Source of the DNA: Stereocaulon alpinum
Taxonomy: Eukaryota; Ascomycota; Lecanoromycetes; Lecanorales; Stereocaulaceae
Length of the DNA: 16,615 nt
NCBI GenBank assembly: GCA_018257865.1
Contig: JAEUBA010000250.1
Coordinates: forward strand, 1-16,615
Reading direction: 5' to 3'
Positions 1 through 9,060 of the stretch are shown one piece after another. Made by a program: the position numbers and the translations under genes. The notes beneath the pieces are model-generated. The model made no database searches. It saw only the letters and a program-made list of their open reading frames with translations, and had not been told where the DNA came from. The first letter of the stretch is position 1, and the number at the start of each line of letters is the position of its first letter.

Positions 1-1187
1 AGAAGTAGTACTATTACTATATCCTTCTTCCTCTATATATTATACTATAGTATTTTCAGGTAGGATATATTCCTTATTAGGTAAGGGCTACCTAAATATT
101 CTCTTATATTTAGGTATCCTTAGCAGTCGTTATTACTCCTAAAGTCTGTTTAAGGGTATTCGCTAGACTAATCCTTTCTATAGATAGGGGCCGTTACCCT
201 TATTCTACTTTAGAGAGGGTTATTAGTCGTCCCCTCTTTATTATTTCCCTAATTCCTTTCTAGGGCTTATCCGTTATATCCCCTAAAGCCTTCCTTTTCC
301 CTTTAGAGATTACCTTATACTACCCTTCTAAGCTAGCCCTTTCTAATATCGCTAGTATTAGCCCTACTAAGTATTACTTTAGGGTCTCTTTAAAGTATTT
401 TAGTTTATACTTAATTCTCTATCTAGCCTTAGTATTCTCCTTCTATTAGATTAAGTAGGTTTTACTCTATACTAAGTACTCTCCTTTATATACTACGCAC
501 TTAGGCTTACTACCGGCTTTTTCTATATAGTTATTAGTTATATAGTTTTAGGCGTATATCCTATAGCGGGTAGGGTATTTATACGCCTTAGTAATATATC
601 TATACCTATAGTAATTAAAGTACTACCTAGGGGTAGCTTCTCTCTCTTAGTAATTATAAAAGAGGAGGCTATTCTCTACTATTATTCCCTCTATAATAAG
701 TCGGTTCGCTACTTCTAGGCTTAGGACCTTAATTATTATTATAGAGAACCTCTTCTCCCTCCTAAGTATATCTAGCTTTAACGTAAATATAGGCTATTTA
801 GCCTTTATTATCTCTAACTCTAAGTAGAGCTTCCTATTATCTTTCTTTAGGGTTTTAAAGACCCCCTATTAATCCTTTATATCTATTATCTCTTCTACTC
901 TATAGACCGCTACTATTACTATCTTTTAGAGTACCCTTACTAACCTATAGAGTCTCCTTACCTACTTATTATCCTTTTCTAGCTCTTCTCTAGCCTTTAC
1001 TAAGGCTATCTAGAGAATAATATCTCCCCCCGTAGTCCTCCTTACTATAATAATCTCCCTAGTCGCCCCTCCTACTCCCCTAAATATCTATACTAGTTAA
1101 GGGAGGGTCGCTATAGCTATCTATATCTTTTCGCTATTATTATTAATCCTAATAGTTATCTGCTTCGCTTTCTTAATATCTTCTACC
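1..1187 (-). pseudogene. LINE (Tad1-like) ORF1 relic, C-terminal part with CCHC knuckles
   Basis: Read on the minus strand, this matches the nucleic-acid-binding ORF1 (gag-like) protein of fungal Tad1-clade LINEs. From about 1187 downward the frame gives a segment with K-A-K-Q-I-T-I-R-I, then R-R-T-T-G-G-D-I-I-L and a K-A-R-E-E-L-E-K-D helix. Around 700-850 there is a stretch ending A-N-R-L-I-I-E-G. At about 581-622 lies a degenerate zinc knuckle, Y-F-N-Y-x4-R-Y-I-T-K-A-Y, that is CxxCx4(G)HxxxxC with each Cys and the His read as Tyr after RIP. A second knuckle, with one Cys left (K-C-V-V-Y), is at about 440-505. The frame holds many TAG/TAA stops. ORF2 (endonuclease and RT) would lie left of the window. 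The N-terminal part is separated by the LTR element at 1193-2198. The assignment to ORF1 is strong; the exact clade is inferred. Confidence 0.72.
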
Positions 1188-1192
1188 CTAGG

Positions 1193-1345
1193 TGTCAGGG
1201 CTCCGGGGTATACCGCAGGTACACCGCACCCCCGGACTACTAAGCTATATACAGTCTAATAGTATCGCCCTAGCAAGCACCGAATATTTTGAGTTTTACC
1301 CTTAGGGGTTTAGCGGTAACTGCGCCTATAGTTACTAGGTTAATA
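1193..1345 (+). repeat. 5' LTR, 153-bp family
   Basis: Begins TGTCAGGGCT and ends GGTTAATA, the RIP form of GGTTGACA seen in the partner copy. It aligns base for base in length with 2046-2198; the differences are mainly C/T and G/A transitions and run in both directions, so both copies were mutated after insertion. Confidence 0.92.
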
Positions 1346-1607
1346 AGTATATTCAGTGCGATAAAGCTTAATAATCTTAACCCGAATTATAAAGGTCTAG
1401 GGTTTAATACCGTTAAGGGGGCAATTTCTAAGGGATTTTTTTAGGGAGCGTAGCTGTAATTGGCTACTAAGCGACTTAATAGGGTTCCTGCCCTCCTAAC
1501 CCCGCTGCACTGCTTCGGCGCGCAGCCCGTAGTATTAAATTTTCGCTAGGGGAGGCACCCTTTGGGGGCCTATTACAGAGTACCCTGCGGGGGCTTTAAT
1601 TACGCTA

Positions 1608-1948
1608 TTCGCTAAGTCCTACGGGTACGAATAATTAATTCGCTAAGTCCTTCGGGCACGAATATTCCGGTAGGGGCGCCCTTCGGGGGCCTACTACCTA
1701 GCGGAAGCGTCCTTCAGGGAGGCCGCTAACTAAAAGTTCCCTTCGTAGGCTTTAACTTTCTTATTTCGCTAAGTCCTTCGGGTACGAATAATCCGGTAGG
1801 GGCGCCCTTTAGGGGCCTACTACCTAGCGGAAGCGTCCTTTAGGGAGGCCGCTAACTAGAAGTATCCTTTACGGGCTTTAACTTATTATTTCGCTAAGTC
1901 CTTCGGGTATAAATGATTCTAGTAGGGCGCCCTTCGGGGGCCTTACGA
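1608..1948 (+). repeat. Tandem ~126-bp repeat with TTCG hairpins inside the 153-bp-LTR element
   Basis: Units start with TTCGCTAAGTCCTTCGGG at 1639, 1765 and 1890 (periods 126 and 125); a short extra copy of the first ~30 bases starts at 1608, and the last unit is partial, ending near 1948. Each full unit holds CC-TTCG-GG and a longer CCC-TTCG-GGG stem within TAGGGGC...GGCCTA, plus an AGCG...CGCT stem closed over TTCA. C(UUCG)G is a known, very stable RNA tetraloop. No function is known to me. Confidence 0.85.
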
Positions 1949-2045
1949 CCCGACTTATACCGAATATTCGGGCTTATTATAGGGGAACGATGTTTTTCTA
2001 CCCTACTAGGAGGCGCCGTAGACGTCGCCCTAGGGGGGGGATAAT

Positions 2046-2198
2046 TATTAGGGCTCTAGGGTATACCGTAGGTATACTATACCCCCGGACTACTAAGCTA
2101 TATACAGTCTAATAGTGTCGCCCTAGCAAGCACCGAACATTTTGAGTTTTGCCCTTAGGGGTTCAGCGGTAACTGCGCCCACAGTTACCGGGTTGACA
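2046..2198 (+). repeat. 3' LTR, 153-bp family
   Basis: Starts TATTAGGGCT (RIP form of TGTCAGGG) and ends GGGTTGACA, followed by the target duplication CTAGG. It keeps several CpA and TpG sites lost in the 5' LTR (for example GTGTCG, GAACAT, CCCACAG), and the 5' LTR keeps others lost here. Confidence 0.92.
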
Positions 2199-2203
2199 CT
2201 AGG

Positions 2204-2750
2204 TATAGCTAGGTAGATAGTATTTTAGCCTTTTTAGGCCGTACGGGCTATATCCGCCTAGCTGCTATTTACCCTTCTAGTTAGGTAGTCTTCGCGCGTT
2301 AACTAGCTGCGGCACTCCTTCGCAGCGTATCTTTTAGCGGTGTTCTCCTATATATATTCCGTAATCCTCTCCGCTGCGTTCTAGAAGAAGCTTTATATAA
2401 TCTTATTTATATTCGCCTATAGCGTCTCCTAAACCTTCTTTATAAACTCTAGTAGCGCCTACTCCGTAGCCTTTATATACTATATTCTTTCTTTAATTCT
2501 TTCCCGGCCTTAAGGGCCTTATAGATCTCTAGTAGGCCTCTACTATTACCGCTATCGCTCCGCTGTTATATTAGGACGCGTCCCTTATTCGCCTTTACTA
2601 CTAACGCCCCCTTTCTCCCTTCCTCCCCTATCTCGTATTATTTTACTGGGTTTATAACCTAGTATAATCGCTCGTCTAGCCTAGTAGGTCTGTTCGCCCG
2701 TCGTGCTCGTCGTCGTCGCTATCTCCCTTTTTATCGAGTAATAAGAATAC
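2204..2750 (-). pseudogene. LINE ORF1 relic, N-terminal part
   Basis: Probable continuation of the LINE ORF1 beyond the LTR insertion at 1193-2198. On the minus strand a frame rich in Lys, Arg and Ala can be followed, for example L-L-E-I-Y-K-A-L-K-A-G-K-E-L-K-K-E-Y at about 2465-2525. This fits the basic, helical N-terminus common in Tad1-type ORF1 proteins, but there is no diagnostic domain here. The assignment rests mainly on position: removing the LTR element and one CTAGG joins this directly to the recognisable ORF1 at 1187. Its upstream end near 2750 is uncertain, and no start codon can be called because ATG is removed by RIP. Confidence 0.45.
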
Positions 2751-2769
2751 CTTTAATTTAATATTAAGA

Positions 2770-3061
2770 AGATAGATAGTTATTAAATTATCTTAAACTA
2801 AGACTCCTCTCTATTATATAAGTTAAATATAAGGAGATAAGAAAATATTCTATTAAAGGAAAACCCTTCCTTATATATTTACCTTAATTATACTAAGCCC
2901 TAATATAATCCGGGTGATTTAGTCCTATATCTACTATATTACTCTATAATCTACCTAATATACCCTAGATTACTTATATTACTAGGTCCTCTCCTAATAG
3001 TCCTTTACCTACTAACCCTATTATATACCTTACCCGTAACCTTACGGGGTTACCCGTAATA
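2770..3061. repeat. 292-bp repeat copy 1 (probable LTR), uninterrupted
   Basis: It is almost identical to 3334-3558 joined to 4097-4164. Shared start AGATAGATAGTTATTAAATT; shared end GGGGTTACCCGTAATA, consistent with an RIP-altered ...AACA LTR end. No convincing 5-bp target duplication was found for either copy, so LTR identity is an inference. It contains a short internal direct repeat, TTACCCGTAA, near its end. It matters because it preserves the empty site for the insertion at 3559-4091. Confidence 0.7.
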
Positions 3062-3333
3062 TATATCTAATCCTCCCTTTCTACTAGAGAACTTAATAAG
3101 GGTAGGTAACTTTATCCCTCTATTACTAATAGTAATCTCTTCCTTAGAAATAGGAGCTAGGTCCCTTCCCTTAAATCTATTTATTACTTTAGGTATAACG
3201 CGCCGTCTCTCCCCTAAGGTAGAACTAGAAGTGCTTATACTATATAGTCTAAAGTATAGTATTTAAAGTATAACAGGGTGGTTTAACTCCTACGGGTAAA
3301 TTATATAGTATATTAAGTACTAGAAGGTAATAG
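3062..3333. other. 272-bp spacer between the two 292-bp repeats
   Basis: If the repeats are paired LTRs, this would be a very short internal region of a deleted or non-autonomous element. I see no coding frame, primer site or polypurine tract. Only a few TpG/CpA remain (GAAGTGCTT; AACAGGGTGG at about 3272). Confidence 0.4.
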
Positions 3334-3721
3334 AGATAGATAGTTATTAAATTATCTTTTAGCTAAGACTCCTCTCTATTATATAAGTTAAATATAAGGA
3401 GATAAGAAAATATTCTACTAAAGGAAAACCCTTCCTTATATATTCACCTTAATTATACTAAGCCCTAACCTAATCCGGGTGATTTAGCCCTATATCTACT
3501 ATATTACTCTATAATCTACCTAATATACCCTAGATTACTTATATTACTAGGTCCTCTCTATAAGCTCCTGCTACTGCGCCAAAGCGCTAGGGCAAAAGAC
3601 TTAATACGGGGGTGTTACGCGCTTGGCAGTAATCCCCTAATAGGGTATATATAGCCGTAGGCCTTACAACTATCCCCCTTCCTAGAATCTTGGTCCCCTA
3701 AGATCCAGGGTATAGGCACCT

Positions 3722-3837
3722 CGTAGGCGCTAAGCACTGCGGGCCCCAGCTGCTGAAGCAGGAAGGTTTCGGGCGTATCGCAGGCGTTAAGCACTGCGGG
3801 CCCTAGCTGCCGAAGCAGGTAGGTTTAGGCGACGGGC
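3722..3837. repeat. Tandem 57-bp unit, two copies
   Basis: Units begin at 3722 (CGTAGGCGCTAAGCACTGCG) and 3779 (CGCAGGCGTTAAGCACTGCG). The same array has three units in the copy at 13377. It lies in the middle of the miniature LTR element. Confidence 0.85.
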
Positions 3838-3856
3838 GCTCGTAATCGTGCACACA

Positions 3857-3924
3857 GCGTAATTCGAACCCCGACCCTCTGCGCCGTACAAAGTACGTCA
3901 ACCCCGCGTTGCCCCCAGAGGGAC
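3857..3924 (-). other. tRNA-like segment with A-box- and B-box-like motifs
   Basis: On the minus strand it begins GTCCCTCTGGGGGCAACGC, resembling a 7-base acceptor strand followed by an A-box-like stretch, and reaches GGTCGGGGTTCGAATT, a good B-box match. The 3' acceptor complement (GAGGGAC) is missing and the T stem does not close, so it is not a functional tRNA. It may be a tRNA fossil or an internal Pol III promoter. It lies on the same strand as the element's inferred sense strand. Confidence 0.45.
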
Positions 3925-4164
3925 AGTGCTCGGACCTAGTCAACAAGCCACTGCGGCCCTAAGGTAAGCGCGCAACACAGTTGTAAGCTCCTGCCACTGC
4001 GCCAAAGCGCTAGGGCAAAAGACTTAATACGGGGGTGTTACGCGCTTAGCAGTAATCCCCTAATAGGGTATATATAGCCGTAGGCCTTACACTCTCCTAA
4101 TAGTCCTTTACCTACTAACCCTATCACGTGCCTTACCCGTAACCTTGCGGGGTTACCCGTAATA

Positions 4165-4279
4165 ACTACCTATAAGTTATTAAATCTATAATACCTTTTA
4201 CGTATTATTACTTAAGCCTTACTAACTACGCGAGGGCGTAGAGTTAACGGACTTTATATAGCCCCCTAAACTTATTAAT
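4165..4279 (+). other. Short unassigned stretch upstream of the chromodomain relic
   Basis: Saturated with RIP and full of stops. I cannot follow the chromodomain frame upstream through it. Confidence 0.4.
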
Positions 4280-4458
4280 AATAAGGAATAGTAGGAGGTA
4301 GAGGAGATTATTAATAAGGTAAGGAATAAGGAAGGTATTTAGTATAAGGTTAAGTAGACTAGGTAGGGCGATATCTATAATAAATAGGTACTAGAAGTAG
4401 AACTTAATACTATACTAGTATTAAAACGCCCTTATAATAAATAGACGCGACGATATTA
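4280..4458 (+). pseudogene. Chromodomain relic of a retroelement polyprotein
   Basis: The frame starting at 4280 gives E-V-E-E-I-I-N-K, then Y-K-V-K-*-T-R-*-G-D-I-Y-N-K-*, then V-L-E-V-E-L. This is the chromodomain pattern (E-V-E-x-I-I, Y-x-V-K-W-x-G-W, N-x-W-x-x-E-x-x-L) with each Trp turned into TAG by RIP. Chromodomains at the C-terminus of integrase direct chromovirus (Ty3/gypsy) insertion to heterochromatin, so this is probably the 3' end of such an element, but no integrase core can be seen next to it. A host chromodomain protein is possible but unlikely in this setting. It is on the plus strand, opposite to the large gypsy element that begins near 6698. Confidence 0.65.
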
Positions 4459-4990
4459 GAAGGTAAAGAATAAGTTAACCTAAATTATATAATAACTATA
4501 ACCTATTAATATACTAAAACTACGCTATTTATAGTACTTAGTTAGAATAAAGCGAGGATTATAGGAATATAGAGTATTAAGGGGCTATAGACGTAGTGAT
4601 ATTATAAAAACTAGGAGTAGGGCTAATATACTAAGATATAAGCGCCTATACCCGCTAGAGGATATATTAAAGAATAGAGGAATCGAATACCTATAAAGTT
4701 AAGGAGATATATAGACCCTATTATAGTATAGGCGATATATTAGTTATACGTATACAGCGAATAATTAGGGCGTTATAGCTATAAAGATACTAAATAGAGT
4801 AAGTATAAGACTATTAGCTATTAAAGATAGCTTTAAGATATAAGCGCCTACTAATATTAGACTCTAAACGCTAAACGCTAAACGCTAAATACTAAAAAAA
4901 ATAAAATATAATCTATACGGCCTACGCGTAAATAATTAGTATACGTAGAGTATTTATTAAGGATAACTTACCTCTACTACTTCTCTTATA
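4459..4990. other. Unassigned RIP-saturated DNA with a short TAAACGC repeat
   Basis: No recognisable protein or RNA on either strand. A short 7-base array (CTAAACG repeated about four times) lies at about 4864-4890. It is not the usual fungal telomere repeat (TTAGGG). Confidence 0.5.
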
Positions 4991-5151
4991 CTCTCCTCCT
5001 TATCTTCCCTCCTCCTTCTCTCCTCCTCTATAGCCTTAAGGGCCTAGTCGCGAGGAATCTAATTATATTAATATATTATACTAATACTAGTACGCTAACG
5101 CGTAATATAATATACCTAAATTATAGAGGGTTTCTTTACTAACGCCTCTAC

Positions 5152-5268
5152 CTCCTTACCTACCTCCTCTTCTACCTCCTCTTCTACCTCCTCTTCTACC
5201 TCCTCTTCTACCTCCTCTTCTACCTTTAGTTCTACCTCCTCCTCTACCTCCTTACTACTACCCTTCCT
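5152..5268 (-). repeat. Period-12 microsatellite (CTACCTCCTCTT)n
   Basis: About five regular 12-base units followed by variants. On the minus strand the unit reads GAG-GAG-GTA-GAA, an acidic Glu-Glu-Val-Glu run, so it may be the relic of an acidic tract in a protein or only a simple repeat. It has no CpA or TpG and so is immune to RIP, which can explain its good preservation. Confidence 0.8.
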
Positions 5269-5329
5269 ACTATTATCTTCCTTATTATCGTCCTCCTCCT
5301 CCTCCGCCAGCTTCGCCTACGGCGAGTTA

Positions 5330-6375
5330 GTAGTAAATATAGTAAGATAATATAGTATAGCCGAAGGATAAGAAAAGGTATTAAGGGTATAAAGCGAAGA
5401 GAGTTTAAGGTATAGTAAGTAGAAAGGTAGGATTAAGGTAGATATTAGGGAATAATAAAAAGAAATAAGCTCAGCTTACCTCCTATAGCGAATTAGTATA
5501 GTATTAGAAAAATAAGGATATTACTTACTAATACCTCTAACCTTCTCTATAGCGAGGCTAACCGCTGCGCTATCCAGCTATTATATATCCTTAAGGTTAG
5601 GGAATAATCCTTACGCTATTAGGTAACCCTCTTATAAAGGTCCTTTAGGCGGTTATCTACCCTAGGCGCTATAATAGTAGCGGATAGCGTAGCTACTAGC
5701 CCCGCTACTTCTATCGCTATAAGGGCGGGAATCTTCTAATATTAACTAACGGCGCGTAGTTATAGAATAGATAAACGTACCTTATAGTATCCTACTACCC
5801 TATAATACGCTAATTTATACCTTAGGTATAGAGGTACGGCCCTACGAATATAGGTCCTTTTCGCTGCTAGGTAGTTTATATATAGAAGATCTACTACTAA
5901 CTCTTAGTAATAGCTAATACGTAGTATAATTATAGACTTACTATTAATAATAAAGACTTACGACCTATTAGTATTATTAAGACTTACTATTATAGTATAA
6001 GGGTAGTACTTATAAAATTTATTATTATTAAAGAGGGAAAAGGAAGTAGAAGGAATAGTATAGTAATATATCTACGCTAATATCGCTATAGGATTACTTT
6101 ACTATAACCCCTAATTATAGTACTTATATTATAACCGTAATACGAGTACGAGCTATAGTCGCGTTATTATAGATTTAGAGTACGTTTATAATATTATATA
6201 AGGTATAGGGTAATTATAGTATAGAGACTCTTTTCCTTCCTTTTTCTATAAGATTTTAAAGGTTTTTAATAAGCTCTACCTATATTACTAGCCCGCTTTT
6301 AGGCTACCGCTATAAAGTAATTAAGTATAATAGTAAATTTACGCTAGCGGACTAGCGTCTAGAAGGGGAAGTAAC
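5330..6375. other. Unassigned stretch; weak minus-strand frame at about 5520-5990
   Basis: On the minus strand one frame runs from about 5990 to 5520 with only about ten TAA/TAG stops in ~155 codons and includes I-A-I-E-V-A-G-L-V-A-T-L-S and Y-N-S-W-I-A-Q-R-L-A-S-L. This could be a dead gene or the far end of a transposon; I cannot name a family. A sequence near an A-box (TAGCGCAGCGGT, minus strand near 5560-5575) lies inside it. No integrase motif was found here in continuation of the gypsy element to the right. Confidence 0.35.
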
Positions 6376-6697
6376 TATAATATTCGATAACTATTAGGGT
6401 CTATTTAGTATTAGTAGTAATCTAATACTTAGTATTAGAAATAATATTAACGGGCTTAGTATCGGAAATAATATTAATAGGGTATTATCGTAGCGCTATA
6501 TATACGGGTAAAGGAAGATATTATACTACCCCGCTCTATACTTAATAAGTATAAGGAGCGTATACCCCCTAAAAGTAGGATCGTTAGTAATTAGTTCTAC
6601 TAATAAACGGATACCTACTATTACTACTTTACGTCTTTAGATAAATCTTAGTATACTATTACGCCGCGCTACTAGGGCACGAAAGGTATATATTATA
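6376..6697. repeat. 322-bp LTR copy 1, no target duplication
   Basis: Starts TATAATATT (RIP form of TGTAATATT) and ends ATATTATA. It has the same length as 7367-7688 and is highly similar, in the same orientation. Its flanks are GTAAC and CTAAA, so there is no duplication; this may be one end of a rearranged element or a recombined LTR. It lies where the integrase of the gypsy element to the right stops being recognisable. Confidence 0.85.
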
Positions 6698-7366
6698 CTA
6701 AATAAGTCGTATTAAAAAAGATCTTAAGATAGGTCTTATAGCTAGAAATATATAGTTATATTCCGTTAAAAGTATAATTACTAGTAGAGCTATCGGTTCG
6801 CTAGATAAGACCTTCTTTATTACGGAAGAAGGGTAGTGTAGCTATATTCTTAGGATTATTCTAATTAGCGTCTAGTACGCTAACGACCTTCTATTAGGAA
6901 GGGTCTTTTATATAGCCCTCTAGTAGCTATTTCTTAAGATTATTATATAGTTTAACTAGAGTTATAGTAGTATAAGTGAAACTATAGAGTATATTTAGTT
7001 CTCCTTTATACCTAGACGTATTAGTATAAATAGAACTAGAACTACTTAAATAGGATAAGGCGTTAGGTATAATATACTACTTTCCCGGCTTATAGCGGAA
7101 GTATAAGTTACGGAAACGCTAAATATAGTTAGATACCTAGACGAGGCGGAGATTTAGCTTCGCTATTAATAATATAGTAAGGGTAGTTTATTTTATAATA
7201 CCTAAAGCTGCGCTATAGTCCGTGTATATAATTATACTAGGGGCGGACTCTATTATATACTATACCTTACTAAGGACCTAAATAATTCCTACTAGCTCTA
7301 GCTTAGTAGGCTAGTACCTTATCTCTATATTCTTTAGTAGACGGTTAAGGAATAAGACTAGCTTAA
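6698..7366 (-). pseudogene. Ty3/gypsy RNase H C-terminal half and start of integrase region (relic)
   Basis: On the minus strand, just past the solo LTR at 7367, the frame gives V-L-F-L-N-R-L-L, then R-Y-*-P-T-K-L-E-L-V-G-I-I, I-I-Y-T-D-Y-S-A-A-L-G-I (7198-7236; the T-D of RNase H) and R-F-R-N-L-Y-F-R-Y-K-P-G-K (about 7080-7118), the usual RNase H end of fungal gypsy elements. Further on, to 6698, lies the linker towards integrase (L-L-E-G-Y-I-K-D-P-S and G-L-I-*-R-T-D), with no zinc-binding domain or core visible before LTR copy 1 cuts it off. RNase H removes the RNA strand from the RNA/DNA hybrid during reverse transcription. Many TAG/TAA codons make it dead. Confidence 0.88.
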
Positions 7367-7688
7367 TGTAATATTCGGTAACTATTAGGGTCTACTTAGT
7401 ATTAGCAGTAATCTAATACTTAGTATCGGAAATAATATCAACGGGCTTAGTATTAGAAATAATATTAACGGGGTATTACCGCAGCGCTATACGTACGGGT
7501 AAAGGAAGATATTATACTACCCCGCTCCGTACTTAATAAGTATAAGGAGCGTATACCCCCTAGAAGTAGGATCGTTAGTAATTAGTTCTACTAATAAACG
7601 GATACCTACTATTACTACTTTACGTCTTTAAATAAACCTTAGTATACTATTACGCCGCGCTACTAGGGTACGAAAGGTATATATTATA
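7367..7688. mobile_element. Solo LTR, 322 bp, TSD CTTAA, inserted in gypsy RNase H
   Basis: Ends are TGTAATATT and ATATTATA (RIP form of ATATTACA). CTTAA lies on both sides (7362-7366 and 7689-7693). Taking out the LTR and one CTTAA puts the flanking gypsy codons back into one frame (Val-Lys-Leu-Val-Leu-Phe-Leu across the junction, minus strand). A solo LTR arises when the two LTRs of a full element recombine. Confidence 0.93.
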
Positions 7689-7693
7689 CTTAA

Positions 7694-9060
7694 CCTATAT
7701 TCGCTTAGGATATTCGCTATTATTAATATAACCGCTAATATAATATATTATTACTCCGAAGCCGAAGACCTTACTAGCGTCTAGATTAATATATAGGGTA
7801 CTAGTATAGTTAAAATAGGATAGGAATAAAGGCTTTAATAAGGCCTCCTATAGGGTAGAAAAGGCTATATACTCCGTAGGAGAAGGATTATTAACTCGCG
7901 TCTTTTTAGCGTAATTTTTTCGCTTATTTCCAGTACGGGGAGCGGTAGCGAGGAGTAGTATTTTATAATCTTATAGAGGCTTCGTAATAGTAGTATAGTT
8001 TAGCACGTAATTTCGAAGCTATCCTATTATACTAAGGTATATCTCTAACTATAATAATATTTAAGGGAAGTTAAGCTAGGAAATAGCTTCTAGCTTATTA
8101 TTAGTAGTAGTAAGGCTAAAGCTATTAACCTTCTATCCTAGTAGGTAAACGGAAGGGTAGCCTAAAAAGGCTTTTATAGGGTTAATAGAGATTCTATTAG
8201 ACTAGAAAAGACTAAAAACCTTAGATAGATATAAATAATACTCCCTAAGGGAATAGGAGAAGATAATAATATTATCTATATAAGCCTTAGCGAATACTCG
8301 GAGCGGATAAAGGACTCTATCTATCTATCTTTATATATACGCTAGCGAATTCTTAAAACCTATTATAGTAATATTAAACGTCTCCTAGCCCTTATAGCTG
8401 ATAATAGTTAGTTTATATCTATTATCTAGGTACACTCTCTATTAATAGAAGAAGCTTATATAATTAATTACGCTAAGGTAACCGCAGTCCTTAATAGTAG
8501 TAATAAGGTTAGATTAGAGGGGTAGCAGGTATATATTAGGGAGCGTTATAGCGTTAAGGCCTCTAATATTAATAACTAGACGCCCTTTTCTACTTCCGTT
8601 AGGGAGTATCTTCTAGATAATAAAGACTAGGAAGCTAAAGGGGGTAGACTCCGAAGTCTAGTTAAGACGTTTCTAATTATATAATTTATTAAATACTTTA
8701 TTAATAACCCTTTTAGCGTTATTACTTAAGGGGTAGATATAAGGGGTCTTAGGGACCTTTTATTCCTAGTTAGCCCTTAGGGGGATATATATTTAATCCT
8801 CCTATAGGATCTTAGTAAATTTACCTTCCTCTTAGAGGGAGGGAAATCTATTAATAACTATTTATAGGGCTCCTATATTTCCGAAGATTATAACTCTATT
8901 TAGTATAACTACGTCGTTCGGGGTAGCTGAAACTAAGATATCTTTAGGCTTAGCCGTAGTTTTAGTTATAGGGAAGGCGGAGTATAACGTAGCTAGTATA
9001 GCGACCGTAGTAGGCTTTAAGACTTTAAGGACTTATTTAAACCAGCTATTATAATATTCT
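7694..9060 (-). pseudogene. Ty3/gypsy reverse transcriptase and RNase H N-terminal part (relic)
   Basis: Read from 9060 downward on the minus strand. K-G-R-L-V-I-N-I-R-G-L-N-A-I-T-L-P (about 8540-8590) is RT block 2. At about 8256-8294 F-A-K-A-Y-I-D-N-I-I-I-F-S is the catalytic block, where YIDN stands for the usual Y-x-D-D with the second Asp lost. Then come F-L-G-Y-P-S-V-Y-L-L-G (about 8145-8180), the connection region, and at 7757-7790 N-L-D-A-S-K-V-F-G-F-G, the first Asp motif of RNase H. The order is that of Ty3/gypsy elements, and the wording closely resembles one widespread fungal gypsy family. Trp and Gln codons are mostly TAG/TAA and there is at least one indel near 7710, so nothing functional is made. 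Confidence 0.93.

Larger units (their letters stand above)
1193..2198 (+). mobile_element. Complete non-coding LTR element with 153-bp LTRs (TRIM-like), TSD CTAGG
   Basis: Two equal 153-bp direct repeats (1193-1345 and 2046-2198) bound a 700-bp interior with no coding potential. The 3' LTR ends in TTGACA and the 5' LTR begins TGTCAGGG; the other ends read TATTAGGG and TTAATA, as RIP would make them. The 5 bases before (1188-1192) and after (2199-2203) are both CTAGG, a perfect target duplication. An A-G8-A polypurine tract (2032-2041) sits 4 bases before the 3' LTR, setting plus orientation. No tRNA-type primer site starting TGG is visible after the 5' LTR. It must have been mobilised in trans by an autonomous LTR element. 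It interrupts the LINE ORF1 relic. Confidence 0.93.
3559..4091 (-). mobile_element. Miniature LTR element (TRIM-like, 110-bp LTRs) copy 1, TSD CTCTC
   Basis: 533 bp, with two 110-bp LTRs (3559-3668 and 3982-4091) having TGTAAG...CTTACA ends (TATAAG at 3559 through RIP). CTCTC precedes (3554-3558) and follows (4092-4096). The 313-bp interior codes for nothing. A purine tract next to the left LTR on the minus strand (complement of 3669-3684) puts the sense strand on minus. The two LTRs differ at only three sites, all CpA/TpA-type changes. The interior carries two 55-57-bp tandem units and a tRNA-like segment. The uninterrupted paralogue at 2770-3061 proves the insertion. Confidence 0.95.
3334..4164. 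repeat. 292-bp repeat copy 2, split by a miniature LTR element
   Basis: The left part, 3334-3558, and right part, 4097-4164, together match 2770-3061, with a one-base length difference near the start. The break falls after GGTCCTCTC; copy 1 reads straight through there as GGTCCTCTCCTAATAG. The sequence between is the 533-bp element plus one duplicated CTCTC. Confidence 0.9.

Noticed and set aside
1501..1530. GC-rich CTGCACTGCTTCGGCGCGCAG as a possible regulatory or ribozyme motif
   Set aside because: It forms a short hairpin but matches no ribozyme core that I can recognise, and it lies within the interior of the 153-bp-LTR element.
2770..4164. A complete LTR element bounded by the two 292-bp repeats
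   Set aside because: No matching 5-bp duplication at the outer ends, no clear TG...CA start, and an interior of only 272 bp without primer site or polypurine tract; kept only as a repeat pair.
4864..4890. TAAACGC repeats as a telomere or subtelomere mark
   Set aside because: Only about four units, and not the TTAGGG-type repeat of filamentous fungi.
5550..5590. Possible tRNA on the minus strand (TAGCGCAGCGGTTAGCC resembles an A-box)
   Set aside because: No B-box with TTCGA lies at a suitable distance and no stems can be closed; it also falls inside a frame with few stops.
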